NCBI RefSeq assembly: GCF_040807025.1
Contig: NC_090944.1
Location: 6,352,068 to 6,416,067 of the forward strand
Source: Struthio camelus
Lineage: Eukaryota > Chordata > Aves > Struthioniformes > Struthionidae
DNA: 64,000 bases
Reading direction: 5' to 3'
Shown: positions 22,413-34,993 of the stretch, piece after piece
Position numbering within the stretch: position 1 is the stretch's first letter
How the letters are laid out: each line of letters begins with the position of its first letter
Notes under the pieces: model-generated
Databases searched by the model: none
What the model saw: only the letters and a program-made list of their open reading frames with translations
What the model was told of the DNA's origin: nothing
Made by a program: the position numbers and the translations under genes

Positions 22413-23092
22413 TCTCCTGGTGCTGGTCTTGTGGCGGGGGTTCAGGGGGGAGTGGGGCGTTGTGTTGGGGGTGCTGGTCTTTGTTTTGAGGTGCAGAGGG
22501 GATCTGGACCTTGTGTTGGGGGTGCAGAGGGGATCTGGGTGTTGTTGTGGGGGTGCTTAGAGGAGGTGGGCCTTGTGTTGGGGGAGCTGGTCTTGTCATG
22601 GGGGTGCAGAGGGGATCAGGGCCTTGTTTCTGGGGTGCTGGGCCTTGTTTTGGGAGTGCTGGGCTTGTCATGGTGCTGAGGGGATCAGGGCATTGTGTTG
22701 GGGGTGCTGGGCATTGTGTAGGGTTTGCTGGGCTTGTTATGGGGGTGCAGAGGGGATCTGGGTCTTGTTTTGGGGGCGCTTAGAGGACGTGGGCCTTATG
22801 TTGGGGGTGCTGGGCTTGTCGTGGGGGTCCTGAGTGGTCATGGTGTTGTGTTGGGGGTGGTGGGCCTTGTTTTGGGAGAACTAGGCTTGTTTTCGGGGTG
22901 CTTAGGGGATCTGGGCCTTGTTTTCGGGGTGTGGGCCTTGTTTTGGGGGTACTGGGCTTGTTTTTGGGGTGCTTAGGGGATCTGGGCCTTGTTTTCGGGG
23001 TACTGTGGGGATCTGGGCGTTGTTTTGGGGGTGCTGGGCCTTGTTGTGGGGGTGTTGAGGGGATCTAGGCCTTTTTTTGGGGGTGCGGAGAG
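22413..23092 (+). repeat. G-rich minisatellite, unit 2 (680 bp, short allele)
   Basis: Same length and variant order as in unit 1, which argues for a recent duplication of the entire unit. Confidence 0.95.
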
Positions 23093-23282
23093 GGTTCCGG
23101 AGCACTCGACCAGGTTGCCCAGAGAGGTTGTGGAGTCTCCTTCCCTGGAGATATTCAAAAGCCGCCTGGCCCAATCCTGGGCAATATGCTCCAGAGGACC
23201 CTGGCTGAGCAGGGGCGTTGGACTCCAGGATCTCCGGAGGTCCCTTCCAACCTCCACCATTCTCTGAGCCTGTGATTCTGTG
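23093..23282 (+). mobile_element. CR1 3' end, unit 2
   Basis: Copy of the unit 1 element at the same offset, GCCCAGAGAGG form. Confidence 0.92.
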
Positions 23283-23945
23283 AAATGTTAAGGCTAAAAT
23301 TTTAACACTCACATCCCAGAAGTTTTCTTTTCCTTTCTTCTCAGAATTGGTTCCCGTCGATGGTCGAGCCCATCACACACCTCCCACAATCGCCTGTAAT
23401 GTGCTCATGTAGTGTTCCAATGTTATAGGTCCTATGGATTGGCATGGGGTTGGTTCACCTAGTTGATTTAAACCAGTTGAGGGAATGGTTAGAACGTACA
23501 GCTAGCAATCTGGTTTTGGAGCTAAGGAAAGGTTTTGCACATTGAGTGACTACTCCCCAAATTACAGCTTGGTTGCCACTGCCCACGCACACAGGGAGCC
23601 CCATTCCCCTTGGGATCATTCCAGTTAATATGAAAGAGAGAACAACCGTATCTGGAATAATACCAACGGTGCGTCTATATGATTGGGGCCTGGGCATACA
23701 AGTCTCGAACTCCCATCTCTCCATCATATGTCTAGCAAGCCAAGAATCTTCCACAAGACTTGAACTGGAGGAAAGTGTGGGATCAAAACTGTCATGTCAC
23801 CTGGGGGAGTGAACCAGACACCGTGCGGAGGGCCTACGAAATAGATGGCTCAGCGTTACAGTGGAGACAACAAACAATTGTACTCGGGACCTGAGAGGAC
23901 CACTCCCTGAGAGAGACCTGCCCAATCGAAGCTATTTCCAAGCAG
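23283..23945 (+). other. Unassigned conserved block, unit 2
   Basis: Nearly identical to the block of unit 1; GTGGAGACAA replaces GTGGGGACAA near 23863. Confidence 0.5.
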
Positions 23946-25347
23946 GTGGTCATGAAGGGAGCACTGCCCTTCAGGAAAAAGCCTTTGTGCAGCTGTGCTA
24001 TTACCAGAACGGAGCAGCTTCACGACCGCATCGCACAGCTCATCAGCCTCCCCATCGACACAAAGGAACAGGAGCCAATGCATGACAACCAAAGTTGCAT
24101 TCATGACAGACTGCATGAAATAAGAAAACAGGTGGACTCGGCAGCCAGGAACTCCGCATATGTTTTCACTCATGGATACAGAATACATTCAGCAGTGTCT
24201 CTAGGCAAAGTGGCAGCAGAAAGGTTGGCAAAGATGCAGAAGGCTTTCACAAGAGCAAACGACCCCACTTTCTACCTGCAGGGCCAGAGAGAAGACTTCT
24301 TCACAAGTTTCCACATGTCCTGCCAAGCAGTGCCCTCTATCACAGCAGTTGCTGATTTTTTCATGTGACGAGCTTTCAGGAGCTCTTTGACAGGCAGTGT
24401 CTGTGAAGACTGCTCTTGATATAGCCTGGGAAAGGAGCTCTAACTCTCCAGCTTTCAGTGGCCATCGATCTCAACTAGAAACGGCTATTCTCCTCTCTCT
24501 TGCGGAGGAAGAGAATGGTGAGAAGTTCAGGCAGCACATTCATTTCCCCCAACATGTTTTAGAAGGTTTCGTTGAAAAGTGTGTTAACAACTATTGCTTA
24601 GACAAGAACAATTCAAGGCTGAAGAACTTGTTCCATGTTTCCCTGAATTCATTCCAGACTCTTGCTGCTGCTGCTAGCTTTGCGCCTACAACTCCAGTTG
24701 TCCAAGAGAACTGTGGCAATGTCTCCCTGTGGCTAGAGGAATTTGGGAGCAGACTTGGAGCTAATTCTGAACTTCCCAGAAGTCATCTGAAAAGCACTGA
24801 GCATCAAGAAAGAAAGGAGCGAGAGCTCCTGAAGGAGGCAATGAGTAAAGCTCTGGCCCCTGTGCTAGCAAACCTGAAACAGGCATTTTCCATGCCTCAT
24901 CTGAAAGCTTGGAACTGGAAACCTCATACAATCGGAGTTGAAGGGCTGCACGGCTGCTGGAAGCAATGCCCGTTGTGCAGCGCTCTTTGCACAGACACAA
25001 TACGTGCTCCTGATGGGGACCACAGTGTTCACTTCCATCGCCCTCAAGTCCTCAATGGTAGCCAGTGGGTTACAAGAAATCAGTTGGTCCCTGCCCTTTG
25101 CTCCAGTCTTGTAGCAAGTCACTGTTGCCTCGTGCTTGAGGATAACAAGGAAGCTGCCTATACAAAGTCTAGAGAAGCAGGAGCAGCTTCTGCCAGTTGG
25201 GGCCTCACGCCAGAAAGCTCCCCGCAGGCATGCTGCAAATGGCTTGTGTGCCGTTTCCGCTCACAATTGCTACAAGATTGCTGTGCACAATTGGAGGGCA
25301 CAGCAGCAACCCGTCCAGAAGGGGAAAAGTGCCCAAAGAAAGAATGA

Positions 25348-26299
25348 GCCACGGGCTCGGCATGGGCTTGTCAGGGACGACTCTGGGCTTTGGTTGGGCT
25401 TTGTGCTGGCGGGAGCTGTGTTGGGGCTGGCCTTGGTGGGCTGCGCCTTGTTGGGGTTTGGGTGAGAGCAGTGTCAGGTGGGGCCTGGGGGTGCCCTGGC
25501 AGACCAGGTGTGTGGAAGTGATGTCGCCATGGCATCACAATGCCGGGGTCTTTCTGGAGGTGGGGCTGGGGGAAGTGCCGCTGTCACTTTGCCTGCGAGC
25601 GAGCGAGCGAGCGAGTGTGCGAGCGAGTGCGCGAGCAGGTGGAGAGCGTGGTGTTGAGCTGGGGCGAAGGAGCAAGGCAGCGGGGTAAGAGCTGGCTCCT
25701 CCCATCTCTCTGCAGTCTCTCCTCCCCTCGGGGCGCTCTCCCTGGCTTTGTCGCCCCCCCAGCGCCCACCACCCGCTGCACGCTCCCTCGGTGGGCACAA
25801 GCGCCACAATCAGGCAAACATCCCCGCCGCGAAGCCCAGCCACGCTCGGGCACCATTCTGCGCCCTTGCTGCTCACGACCCAGTGTCCCCGCGTCACACG
25901 TGGGAAAGCAGCGGCGGGAGCGGGCAGCCAGGCAAGGCCGACGGAGTGAGCGCACCGTGCCCTGCTTTTTGCAGAGTTGCTCTCGGCGGCCTTTGGCTCT
26001 TGTCCTGGTGTCAGATTGACGCTGTCGATCTTGGGGTGCGGAGGAGCGTGCACAGGGTGAGCCGCAGAGCAGAGCGGAGCGGTCAGGGTCGGGGGAGGTT
26101 GGTGGAGGGGCGTTGGAGGGGCGGTGGGGAGCAGGGCTTTGGGGGCTGCTGGTCTGCCTTGGTTGGGGAGGGGGAGGGTGGCTGCAAGGGGCGGCGTGCT
26201 CAGAGGTGGGTGCTGTGTTTTGGGTGGCACTCTTGGAGCAGGACGTGGAGGCGGAGCGCTGAGCAGGCTGCACGCTCGCGGCGCGCTTCCGGTGGCGGC
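25348..26299 (+). promoter_or_regulatory. CpG-rich promoter-like region, unit 2
   Basis: GCGA run at 25595-25636; the TTCCGG word is kept. It differs from unit 1 mainly by C-to-T changes at CpG (for example 25439, 25472). Confidence 0.5.
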
Positions 26300-27923
26300 A
26301 TGGAGCCTCGGAGGCTGAGCGTCGTGGGCGAGTTTGTGGTGCTGAGCCTCTTTGTGGTGTGCCTGGCCCACATGCCCTCGGTCGTCAACGTCCTCATGAT
26401 CCTGTGCATAGCGGTGGTGTTGGTGCTGGCGGGGAAAAGGCTCTGGCCCAAGGTAGGAGTCAGCCTGGGCATGGCCCCGAGCTGGCGCGGGCAGCGAGAG
26501 GGCTGAGGCCGCGGCAGCACCTGCAGCAAGGGCAGCCTGACGGTGCTGCGCGCAAGCCTGCCTGCAGCCTCAGCTCTGCGTGCCCCGCACAGCCCTTCCG
26601 CGAGCAGGGCGCCTCTTGGCGCAGCGTGGATGCTCGCCACTAAGGCAGCGCTCTCTTGGGCTGTGCAGGGGCCTCGCGGCAGTGCTGGCAGCCTTGGCAA
26701 CGGCAGCGTGGACGAGCCCGGAGGTGAGCAGCCCCGGCCCAGAGCGTAGGCGCGCTCGGCAGCGCCTCCCGGCCAAGACAGCCCAGCGCCGCCAGCGCCC
26801 ACCGCCCTCGGCCCCAGCTGGGGCTCCGCCGACGGGCTGCCCTCGCTCACTGCCTCTCTGCCTCCTCTTCCAGCAGCCTCCTTGCTGCCCACGGTGCAGA
26901 CGCAGGACTGTGCAGCCAGCCGTCAGGCAGGGTAAGCGGAGGCCTGGCCTGCAGGGGGGCTGCCCCACAGCCCTGGCCAGGCCCACCGCAGGCAAGAGCC
27001 CGATGTAGCCCAGAGCCACGGACCTACGCCTGGCCTGGGCCCCCCAAAGAGCAGGGCATGGCATGGCTAGGGCTGGGGTCGACGCGCGGGATGCCCAGGA
27101 CATGCCGCATGCCTGCTGCTCACCAACTGGGAAGCCCCTTTGCTCCTTGCCCACTGCTGCAGCCCTGGCCCCAGCGCCCCCTCCGCCCACACCCTGGCAC
27201 CCTTTGGCGTCTGCTGCCACCAGGGCTTCCCCCTGGGGCCCCCAAGGCAGCCTCCTCACCTCCTTTCTCCCTCCCAGGCTCACAAGCGAGGACATCTTGT
27301 CCCCTCGCCACCTCCTGCCCACCTCCGAGCCGGACACGGATGGATGGAAGTTGGATGGCCCTCTCCCACTGCCACCACCCTCCATCCTGCTGGACGCTCC
27401 CCCAACACCTGCAGGAGTGCTGGGTGAGCTGCTTGTGCCCACAGCCCTCCCGCCATCCCCACCATGCAGGCGGGTCCGCTTTGGGCGCAACCAGACCGTG
27501 TTGCTGAGCGAGGAAGGTCACGAGCTGCTGGACTGCCTCCCCAAAGCCCCACACCTCGACTGGCCAGCCCACATCCCGCGCCGGTCCATCCTGCACTGTG
27601 CCTGGGCACCCGTCCCGCTGGCAGGGGAAGGCACAGTGCGGCCACTTTCACCCGCCGGGCAGTCCGAGGAGGAAGAGGGCGAGGAGCCAGCGTGTGCCAC
27701 CTCCCTGCAGCGCTGGCCCACCATGCAGCTCTGGAGCCCACCACCGGAGGCACCCTCCCCTCCCGCTGCAGCCACCGGCTGCACAGCGGCCCTGGCCTGC
27801 CTGCTCTGCCCAGCCTGCCCTGCAGGCGCCTTCAGAGGGCTGCGCAAGGGCCTCCGCAGATGCGCCTCCTTCCTGCGAAGGCCACGGCGAGTGCTGAGGA
27901 GGCGCCAGGCAAGGGCCAGCTGA
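26300..27923 (+). CDS. Uncharacterised RVRF protein gene, copy 2
   Basis: Exons 26300-26452, 26669-26723, 26874-26931 and 27278-27923 predict 303 residues, nearly the same as copy 1. The exon 3 change GCCGTCAGGCAGG alters one residue near its end, and an Ala-to-Thr change seen in a longer frame lies in the intron before exon 4. AATAAA is at 28016-28021. All splice sites are kept. Confidence 0.65.
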
Positions 27924-30900
27924 TTGGGGCCAGCAGCAGGCTCCGCGCCTGGGCAGACGTGCCAGTAACCAGCGCCCGTGGAGCTAGACGCCTTTGCCAC
28001 CTCCGGGCCAGCGTCAATAAACCTCTGTGCAAGACTCTGTGGGAGGCGAGAGTGAAACACCATGTGAAGTGCTATGAAGGAGGCGCAGGAATGCTCCCTG
28101 AGTCTTAGGAAGCCAGCCGTTCCCCGAACTCAGGCTTTCCTGCTCCTGACAGGGCTGAGTAGAGCAGCAACATGCAAAAACATGTCTCCAGAACAGAAGT
28201 TTAAATGCTTAGCTCAGATGAACCATCACATAGGAAACTGGCTGTCAGAAGAAGTCCGTGAGATCCTTAGAAAGTGCGGTGGATGTGATCCTGGGGGCGC
28301 TCTGGAGCAAGATCTGAATTCCCCTGTGAATGGAGACTATGTAGCCTCCAACAGTGATCTGCAGAAAGAAGTTGTAAAACGGGGGAGAATTGCTATCGGT
28401 CAGGGGGCTGAGCGGAAAGATTCATCCAAGCCATCACCCTCAGCAGAACAGTGGGAGGATCCTAAAAGGAATGAGCGTTCCAGAGGCCAAGAGGTCCTCC
28501 ACTTGATCAAACACCCGGGACTAGAAAATTGCTACGCAAGGAAAAGGGGGAGGGCAGATCTTCAGGTTATCGACAAGACTGCCCTGTGTGACAGCCAGCC
28601 CAGGATTGGCAGTGAATACCCCTTCCATTTTCGGCACAAGCTGCTGATGCTGGACTACCGTGGAAGGTATCTGGTTTGCCAGGAGCATGGCAAAGCAAAA
28701 GAAGGCGTTCTGAGCACTCCGAATGCAACAAGCCTTGGCGCTGAGTGCTCAGATAGTGCCTCAGATATTGACAGTGAGTTTTTCAATGCTGAGCGTGAAG
28801 AAGGGGATGCCTCTGTTACAGCAGGTCTGACACACACACATGCCATGGACCTCCAGGTGGCGATGTTTCATGGTGCCCATGATTTCACGAGCCAGTACAT
28901 TTCAACAAACCTCGCTTTGTGCCACTTGGCGCTCCCCCTCCTGCTACCAAATCCATGCACCGCACCAAGAGAGTTCCCTCAGCCAAGTTAAAAAGAGCTG
29001 GAAAGGGACGGAACAATTGGGAAAGCAGACCACAATTCAGAGGAGCAGACCACAATTCAGAGGCACAAAAACAAACCGATTGATCAGGCAGACACACTCA
29101 TGGTGTCCTTCCTACGGATCGGGAGTTCTCCTTCCTCTTCCAAGGCTCAGCTCCTGAATGCTCTGCCGACTAAACACAAACACGACACTTTCTGCCACCG
29201 ACATTGCAAAGGCAGCACCAAAGGCTGTCTTCTAACGACAGGTGTTGTGGAGATCTCTTGGTCCTGTGCCAGTGGCAGTGCTGACGACACTTTTGACGGC
29301 TGTGTTGCTTTCTGTAACCTGCATGGAGATGCTAGAGGTCATGAACAACAATTGCCGTTTTTACAGCAGATCTCTTCTGTGAAGGAGGCTCTCAGTTAGC
29401 TGAGTCTGACCAGAGTGACAAGAAAGGCGTGAACATTGTACGTGACCCGTGGCAGTCTCAAAAGCCTTTGATTTGTCTTTTCACTGAAGAAGAGAATGTT
29501 GCATGTGGCCGATCTAGCCAGAATGTAAAAAGAGGTATCCAGAACAGAAACAAAGCAGAATTAGTAGAGGAGCTGGTAAAAACAATCAGAGACCTACTAG
29601 CAAGGTGAAACAACCTCTTAAGGCTTGATGCTTGTCAGGACACAGCTCGCCGACGTGGATTTATTGTGGCTAAAGAGGCAGAAGAGTGTGTGAGAGCCAA
29701 AGCAAAGGCAAGAACCTTGGTGGGATTCTTGACAAAGGAGAAATTGTGTTTGAGATCAAATCACAGCTACTGCCTCTTCAAGGACAACTATGGTACCCAT
29801 GGTGTAAAAAGGAGAAAGAGCTCCCCCGCTTGCAGGAAAAGAGGAACAAGAACATAGAACATCATGGGAGCCAAACTGAGCCAGAGAAGTGTGCAGGACG
29901 AAGAAAGCAACTCGACAGAGCGTTCCCCCTCAAGCAGCTGATGAAATCAGTCCTCGCTTTTCTCCAGGCACAGTCAAGAGACACCAAGAAATACTTGCTG
30001 CAGTGGAGGAAGGTCTTTAGGGATGACCTGTCCTCTGAGCACTTGGAGGAACTTCAGAAAGAGTATCATCAGTGATGGTATCAAATCCTGGAAATAAAGA
30101 AAAGCAAGGAAAAAACCACTCTGAAAACAGCATTGATGAATAAGTTAGAAGCCCTCTCCAATGCAGTCAATGATTCATCCATTGGTCTTAAGCGTCTTTT
30201 GAGAGAAGTAGGGCAGATTCGTGAAGCTCTAGAATCCTTGAACTCAAAAGATGAATGTTTTTGCAAACTACCTGAAGTGGCAGTCGATCTGACGGTTTCA
30301 GGGTATGCCCTTGAAGTGGTGGATGGTGATGCTTCGTCTGTACGGTGACGATGGCTTGGGGCAATCTTTGACAAGTTAATTGAGAAGCTAGGGGAGAGAA
30401 GAGCGTTTGTTCTCTCAGTGCTTGGCATCCAGAGCCCGGGGAAGTCAAGCCTGCTGAATGCCATGTTTGGTCTGCAGTGGAACGTCAGTGCGGGGAGAGG
30501 CACGCGGGGAGCGTTTATGCAGCTGCTTCAGGTGGACGAGAAACCCCAAGAGGCCGTGGACTTTGATTACAGGCTGATTGTTGACACGGGAGGACTTTGT
30601 GCCATGGAGGTGGCCAATAAGCAGTCACTTAATGATGACAATGAGCTAGCCACCTTTGGCATTGGCATTGGCAACATGACTCTGATCAATATCTTGGGAG
30701 AAAATCCTGGAGACATGCAAGATGTCCTTCAGCTAGCTGGGCAGGCTTTTCTCAGCATGAAGCAAGTCAATCTTTCGCCAAGCTGCTGCTTTGTGCACCA
30801 CAATGTTGGAGAAATAAGTGCCCAGGAACAAAACATGCAAGCACAAAGACGCCTGCAGGAAAAGCTGGAGGAAATGGCAGGGACAGCCACCCAGCCGCCC

Positions 30901-31908
30901 AGCAGGCATTCTGCCATGTCACCCACAGTCACTACTTTGCTCACCTCTGGGTGGCAAGGAAACCCACCCATGGCCCCACCCAACCCCACACACAGCCAGC
31001 ACGTGCAGCAGTTAAAGAGCACAATTCTCCAAGGTGCCAAGAAGGGATCGCAGGGCACTATTTCAAGGCTCTCGAGCTTGAAAGTTCGTATGAGTGACTT
31101 GTGGAAGGCTCTGCTGAATGAAAAGTTTGTTTTCCCTTTCCAAAACACTCGGGAAGTTGCTGCAGACAACAGCTTAGGAACAACCGACAGCCAGTGGACC
31201 TGGCAGCTGGGGAGCCACATCCTAGACTTGCAAATGAAACGGAACAATCGGATTAAAAAGGGAGACGTTCCGCATGTGACTCGAAGAAGCCTTATGGAGG
31301 AAGTGCAAGATAAATATGAGACCCTCTGGAAAGACTTGGAACCGTATTTCAGGGAAGATGACGCCAGTGGGCTTTTGATTCAGCGGAAAGCAAGCATTGA
31401 AAATCAACCGCAAGATCTGAGAGAAGCACTTGTGGAAGAGACACAGAGAAAGTCTGCCGAGTTCATTGAACGGGAGAAGAATCCGAGCAAAGGGCATCAG
31501 AAGAAGCCAGAATGTGAACACGAGCTTGTCAAGAGAAGGCAACTGGTGGCTTTGTCGCTAAAGAAGGAAGAGCTGCATGAAGAAAAGCTGAGGCAACACT
31601 TGGCTAGCCTCTGGAAACAATGGCTCTACAAAGTATCTTCCAGTGCACCTCCTCCTGCAGAACCAAACATAAACCTCCCTAGTGAGACCACTCTGCTGGA
31701 ACATTTCAAGCAAGAGCCAAACAGAGAGGAAGAAATAAAATGCTTCTTGCCAAAGGATGCATTTCCCATGGCATCCCTTGCAGGCAGTGCAAGAGATCAT
31801 TGCTGCTGGAAGCTGCATTTCATTTCATCCCTTTGTATTTCAGATGCTAGTCGTACTTCCCAAAACATGTCTACAATAAACTCGCGGGCTAGCCTTCTGG
31901 TCAGGGTG

Positions 31909-32736
31909 TCTGCTGGTGCTGGGCTTGTGGCGGGGGTGCAGGGGGGAGTGGGGCGTTGTGTTGGGGGTGCTGGTCTTGTCGTGGGGGGTGCAGAGGGGAG
32001 TTGGTCCTTGTGTTGGGGGTGCTGGTCTTTGTTTTGAGGTGCAGAGGGGATCTGGACCTTGTGTTGGGGGTGCATAGGGGATCTGGGTGTTGTTGTGGGG
32101 GTGCTTAGAGGAGGTGGGCCTTGTGTTGGGGGTGCTGGTCTTGTCGTGGGGGTGCAGAAGGGATCAGGGCCTTGTTTTTGGGGTGCTGGGCCTTGTTTTG
32201 AGGTGCAGAGGGGATCTGGGCATTGTGTTGGGGGTGCTGAGGGGATTTGGGTGTTGTTGTGGGGGTGCTTAGAGGAGGTGGGCCTTGTGTTGGGGGTGCT
32301 GGGTTTGTTGTGGGGGTGCAGAGGGGATCAGGGCCTTGTTTTTGGGGTGCTGGGCCTTGTTTTGGGAGTGCTGGGCTTGTCATGGGGGTGCTGAGGGGAT
32401 CAGGGCATTGTGTTGGGGGTGCTGGGCATTGTGTAGGGTTTGCTGGGCTTGTTATGGGGGTGCAGAGGGGATCTGGGTCTTGTTTTGGGGGTGCTTAGAG
32501 GACGTGGGCCTTTTGTTGGGGGTGCTGGGCTTGTCGTGGGGGTCCTGAGTGGTCATGGTGTTGTGTTGGGGGTGGTGGGCGTTGTTTTGGGAGAACTAGG
32601 CTTGTTTTTGGGGTGCTTAGGGGATCTGGGCCTTGTTTTCGGGGTACTGAGGGGATCTGGGCGTTGTTTTGGCGGTGCTGGGCCTTGTCATGGGGGTGTT
32701 GAGGAAATCTAGGCCTTTTTTTGGGGGTGTGGAGAG
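31909..32736 (+). repeat. G-rich minisatellite, unit 3 (828 bp, long allele)
   Basis: About 148 bases longer than in units 1 and 2, from extra motif copies near its left side; the right portion keeps the same variant order. Confidence 0.95.
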
Positions 32737-32926
32737 GGTTCCGGAGCACTCGACCAGGTTGCCCTGAGAGGTTGTGGAGTCTCCTTCCCTGGAGATATTC
32801 AAAAGCCGCCTGGCCCAATCCTGGGCAATATGCTCCAGAGGACCCTGGCTGAGCAGGGGCGTTGGACTCCAGGATCTCCGGAGGTCCCTTCCAACCTCCA
32901 CCATTCTCTGAGCCTGTGATTCTGTG
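32737..32926 (+). mobile_element. CR1 3' end, unit 3
   Basis: Same element; it reads GCCCTGAGAGG at 32761, a variant shared with unit 4 only. Confidence 0.92.
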
Positions 32927-33590
32927 AAATGTTAAGGCTAAAATTTTAACACTCACATCCCAGAAGTTTTCTTTTCCTTTCTTCTCAGAATTTGTTCCCA
33001 TCGATGGTTGAGCCCATCACACATCTTCCACAATCACCTGTAATGTGCTCATGTAGTGTTCAAATGCTATAGGTCATATGGTTGCTATAGGGGTTGGTTC
33101 ACCTAGTTGATTTAAACCAGTTGAGGGAATGGTTAGAACGTACAGCTAGCAATCTGGTTTTGGAGCTAAGGAAAGGTTTTGCACATTGAGTGACTACTCC
33201 CCAAATTACAGCTTGGTTGCCACTGGCCACGCACACAGGGAGCCCCATTCCCCTTGGGATCATTCCAGTTAATATGAAAGAGAGAATCAACCGTATCGGG
33301 AATAATACCAACGGTGCGTCTATATGATTGGGGCCTGGGCATACAAGTCTCGAACTCCCATCTCTCCATCATATGTCTAGCAAGCCATGAATCTTCCACA
33401 AGACTTGAACTGGAGGAAAGTGTGGGATCAAAACTGTCATGTCACCTGGGGGAGTGAACCAGACACCGTGCGTAGGGCATACGAAATAGATGGCTCAGTG
33501 TTACAGTGGGGACAACAAACAATTGTACTTGGGACCTGAGAGGACCACTCCCTGAGAGAGACCTGCCCAATCGAAGCTATTTCCAAGCAG
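32927..33590 (+). other. Unassigned conserved block, unit 3
   Basis: Same block; it differs from unit 1 around 32992-33090 and has an indel near 33287-33297 (GAATCAACCGTATCGGG) that breaks the 88-codon frame. That argues against the frame being coding. Confidence 0.5.
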
Positions 33591-34993
33591 GTGGTCCTGA
33601 AGGGAGCACTGCCCTTCAGGAAAAAGCCTTTGCGCAGCTGCGCTATTACCAGAACGGAGCAGCTTCACGACCGCATCACACAGCTCATCAGCCTCCCCAT
33701 CGACACACAGGAACAGGAGCCAATGCATGACAACCAAAGTTGCATTCATGACAGACTGCATGAAATAGGAAAACAGGTGGACTCGGCAGCCAGGAACTCC
33801 ACATATGTCTTCACTCATGGATACAGAAGACATTCAGCAGTGTCTCTAGGCAAAGTGGCAGCAGAAAGGTTGGCAAAGATGCAGAAGGCTTTCACAAGAG
33901 CAAACGACCCCACTTTCTACCTGCGGGGCCAGAGAGAAGACTTCTTCACAAGTTTCCACATGTCCTGCCAAGCAGTGCCCTCTCTCACAGCAGTTGCTGA
34001 TTTTTTTTATGTGACGAGCTTTCAGGAGCTGTTTGACAGGCAGTGTCTGTGAAGACTGCTCTTGATATAGCCTGGGAAAGGAGCTCTAACTCTCCAGCTT
34101 TCAGTGGCCATCGATCTCAACTAGAAACGGCTATTCTCCTCTCTCTTGCGGAGGAAGAGAATGGTGAGAAGTTCAGGCAGCACATTCATTTCCCCCAACA
34201 TGTTTTAGAAGGTTTCGTTGAAAAGTGTCTTAACAACTATTGCTTAGACAAGAACAATTCAAGGCTGAAGAACTTGTTCCATGTTTCCCTGAATTCATTC
34301 CAGACTCTTGCTGCTGCTGCTAGCTTTGCGCCTACAACTCCAGTTGTCCAAGAGAACTGTGGCAATGTCTCCCTGTGGCTAGAGGAATTTGGGAGCAGAC
34401 TTGGAGCTAATTCTGAACTTCCCAGAAGTCATCTGAAAAGCATTGAGCATCAAGAAAGAAAGGAGCTAGAGCTCCTGGAGGAGGCAATGAGTAAAGCTCT
34501 GGCCCCTGTGCTAGCAAACCTGAAACAGGCATTTTCCATGCCTCATCTGAAAGCTTGGAACTGGAAACCTCATACAATCGGAGTTGAAGGGCTGCACGGC
34601 TGCTGGAAGCAATGCCCGTTGTGCAGCGCTCTTTGCACAGACACAATACGTGCTCCTGATGGGGACCACAGTGTTCACTTCCATCGCCCTCAAGTCCTCA
34701 ATCGTAGCCAGTGGGTTAGAAGAAATCGGTTTGTCCCTGCCCTTTGCTCCAGTCTTGTAGCAAGTCACTGTTGCCTTGTGCTTGAGGATAACAAGGAAGC
34801 TGCCTATACAAAGTCTAGAGAAGCAGGAGCAGCTTCTGCCAGTTGGAGCCTCACGCCAGAAAGCTCCCCGCAGGCATGCTGCAAATGGCTTGTGTGCCGT
34901 TTCCGCTCACAATTGCAACAAGATTGCTGTGCACAATTGGAGGGCACAGCAGCAACCCGTCCAGAAGGGGAAAAGTGCCCAAAGAAAGAACGA

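Larger units (their letters stand above)
18640..25347 (+). pseudogene. GVIN1-like: VLIG/GVIN1-like pseudogene, copy b
   Basis: It spans the unit 1/2 junction. The conserved ATG at 18640 (MSPEQKFKCLAQMNHHIGNW) opens the N-terminal part, which runs to TAA at 19447 just after the family motif NPCTAPREFPQ. The next piece needs another frame (SLSQVKKSWKG), then another at 19558 (MVSFIRIGSSPSSSKAQLLN, FHRHCKGSTK-like motif), with breaks near 19850 and 20185, TGA at 20531 and 20804, a 4-base deletion near 20831, the P-loop at 20878-20904 and TGA at 21406. Copy b alone reads TCA where copies c to f have TGA (near 20066), and alone ends with TGA at 25345 after CPKKE. An in-frame ATG at 18532 is probably 5' untranslated; a possible 3' splice site (CTCCTGACAG) ends at 18610. 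Confidence 0.9.
20376..29917 (+). repeat. Array unit 2 (9542 bp)
   Basis: Same length as unit 1 and the closest match to it. Both have the short minisatellite allele, the 14-base CT-rich insertion in the VLIG middle (near 21812) and the same 4-base deletion near 20831. Confidence 0.97.
28182..34993 (+). pseudogene. GVIN1-like: VLIG/GVIN1-like pseudogene, copy c
   Basis: It spans the unit 2/3 junction. Open pieces: 28182-28991, 29100-29399, then TGA at 29606 within the segment after the first G-like region, 29686-30075, 30133-30348 and the long 30349-32037. The last is open through the P-loop (30424-30450), the DLWKALLNEKFVFPFQNT motif and a Lys/Glu-rich helical stretch because a 36-base deletion has removed the stop seen in copies a, b and f and GTTA is kept. 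It then runs out into minisatellite-encoded Gly/Leu/Val residues. The C-terminal pieces are 33591-34052 and 34043 onward. Arg instead of a stop at 34991 lets the frame run on to 35167. Confidence 0.9.
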
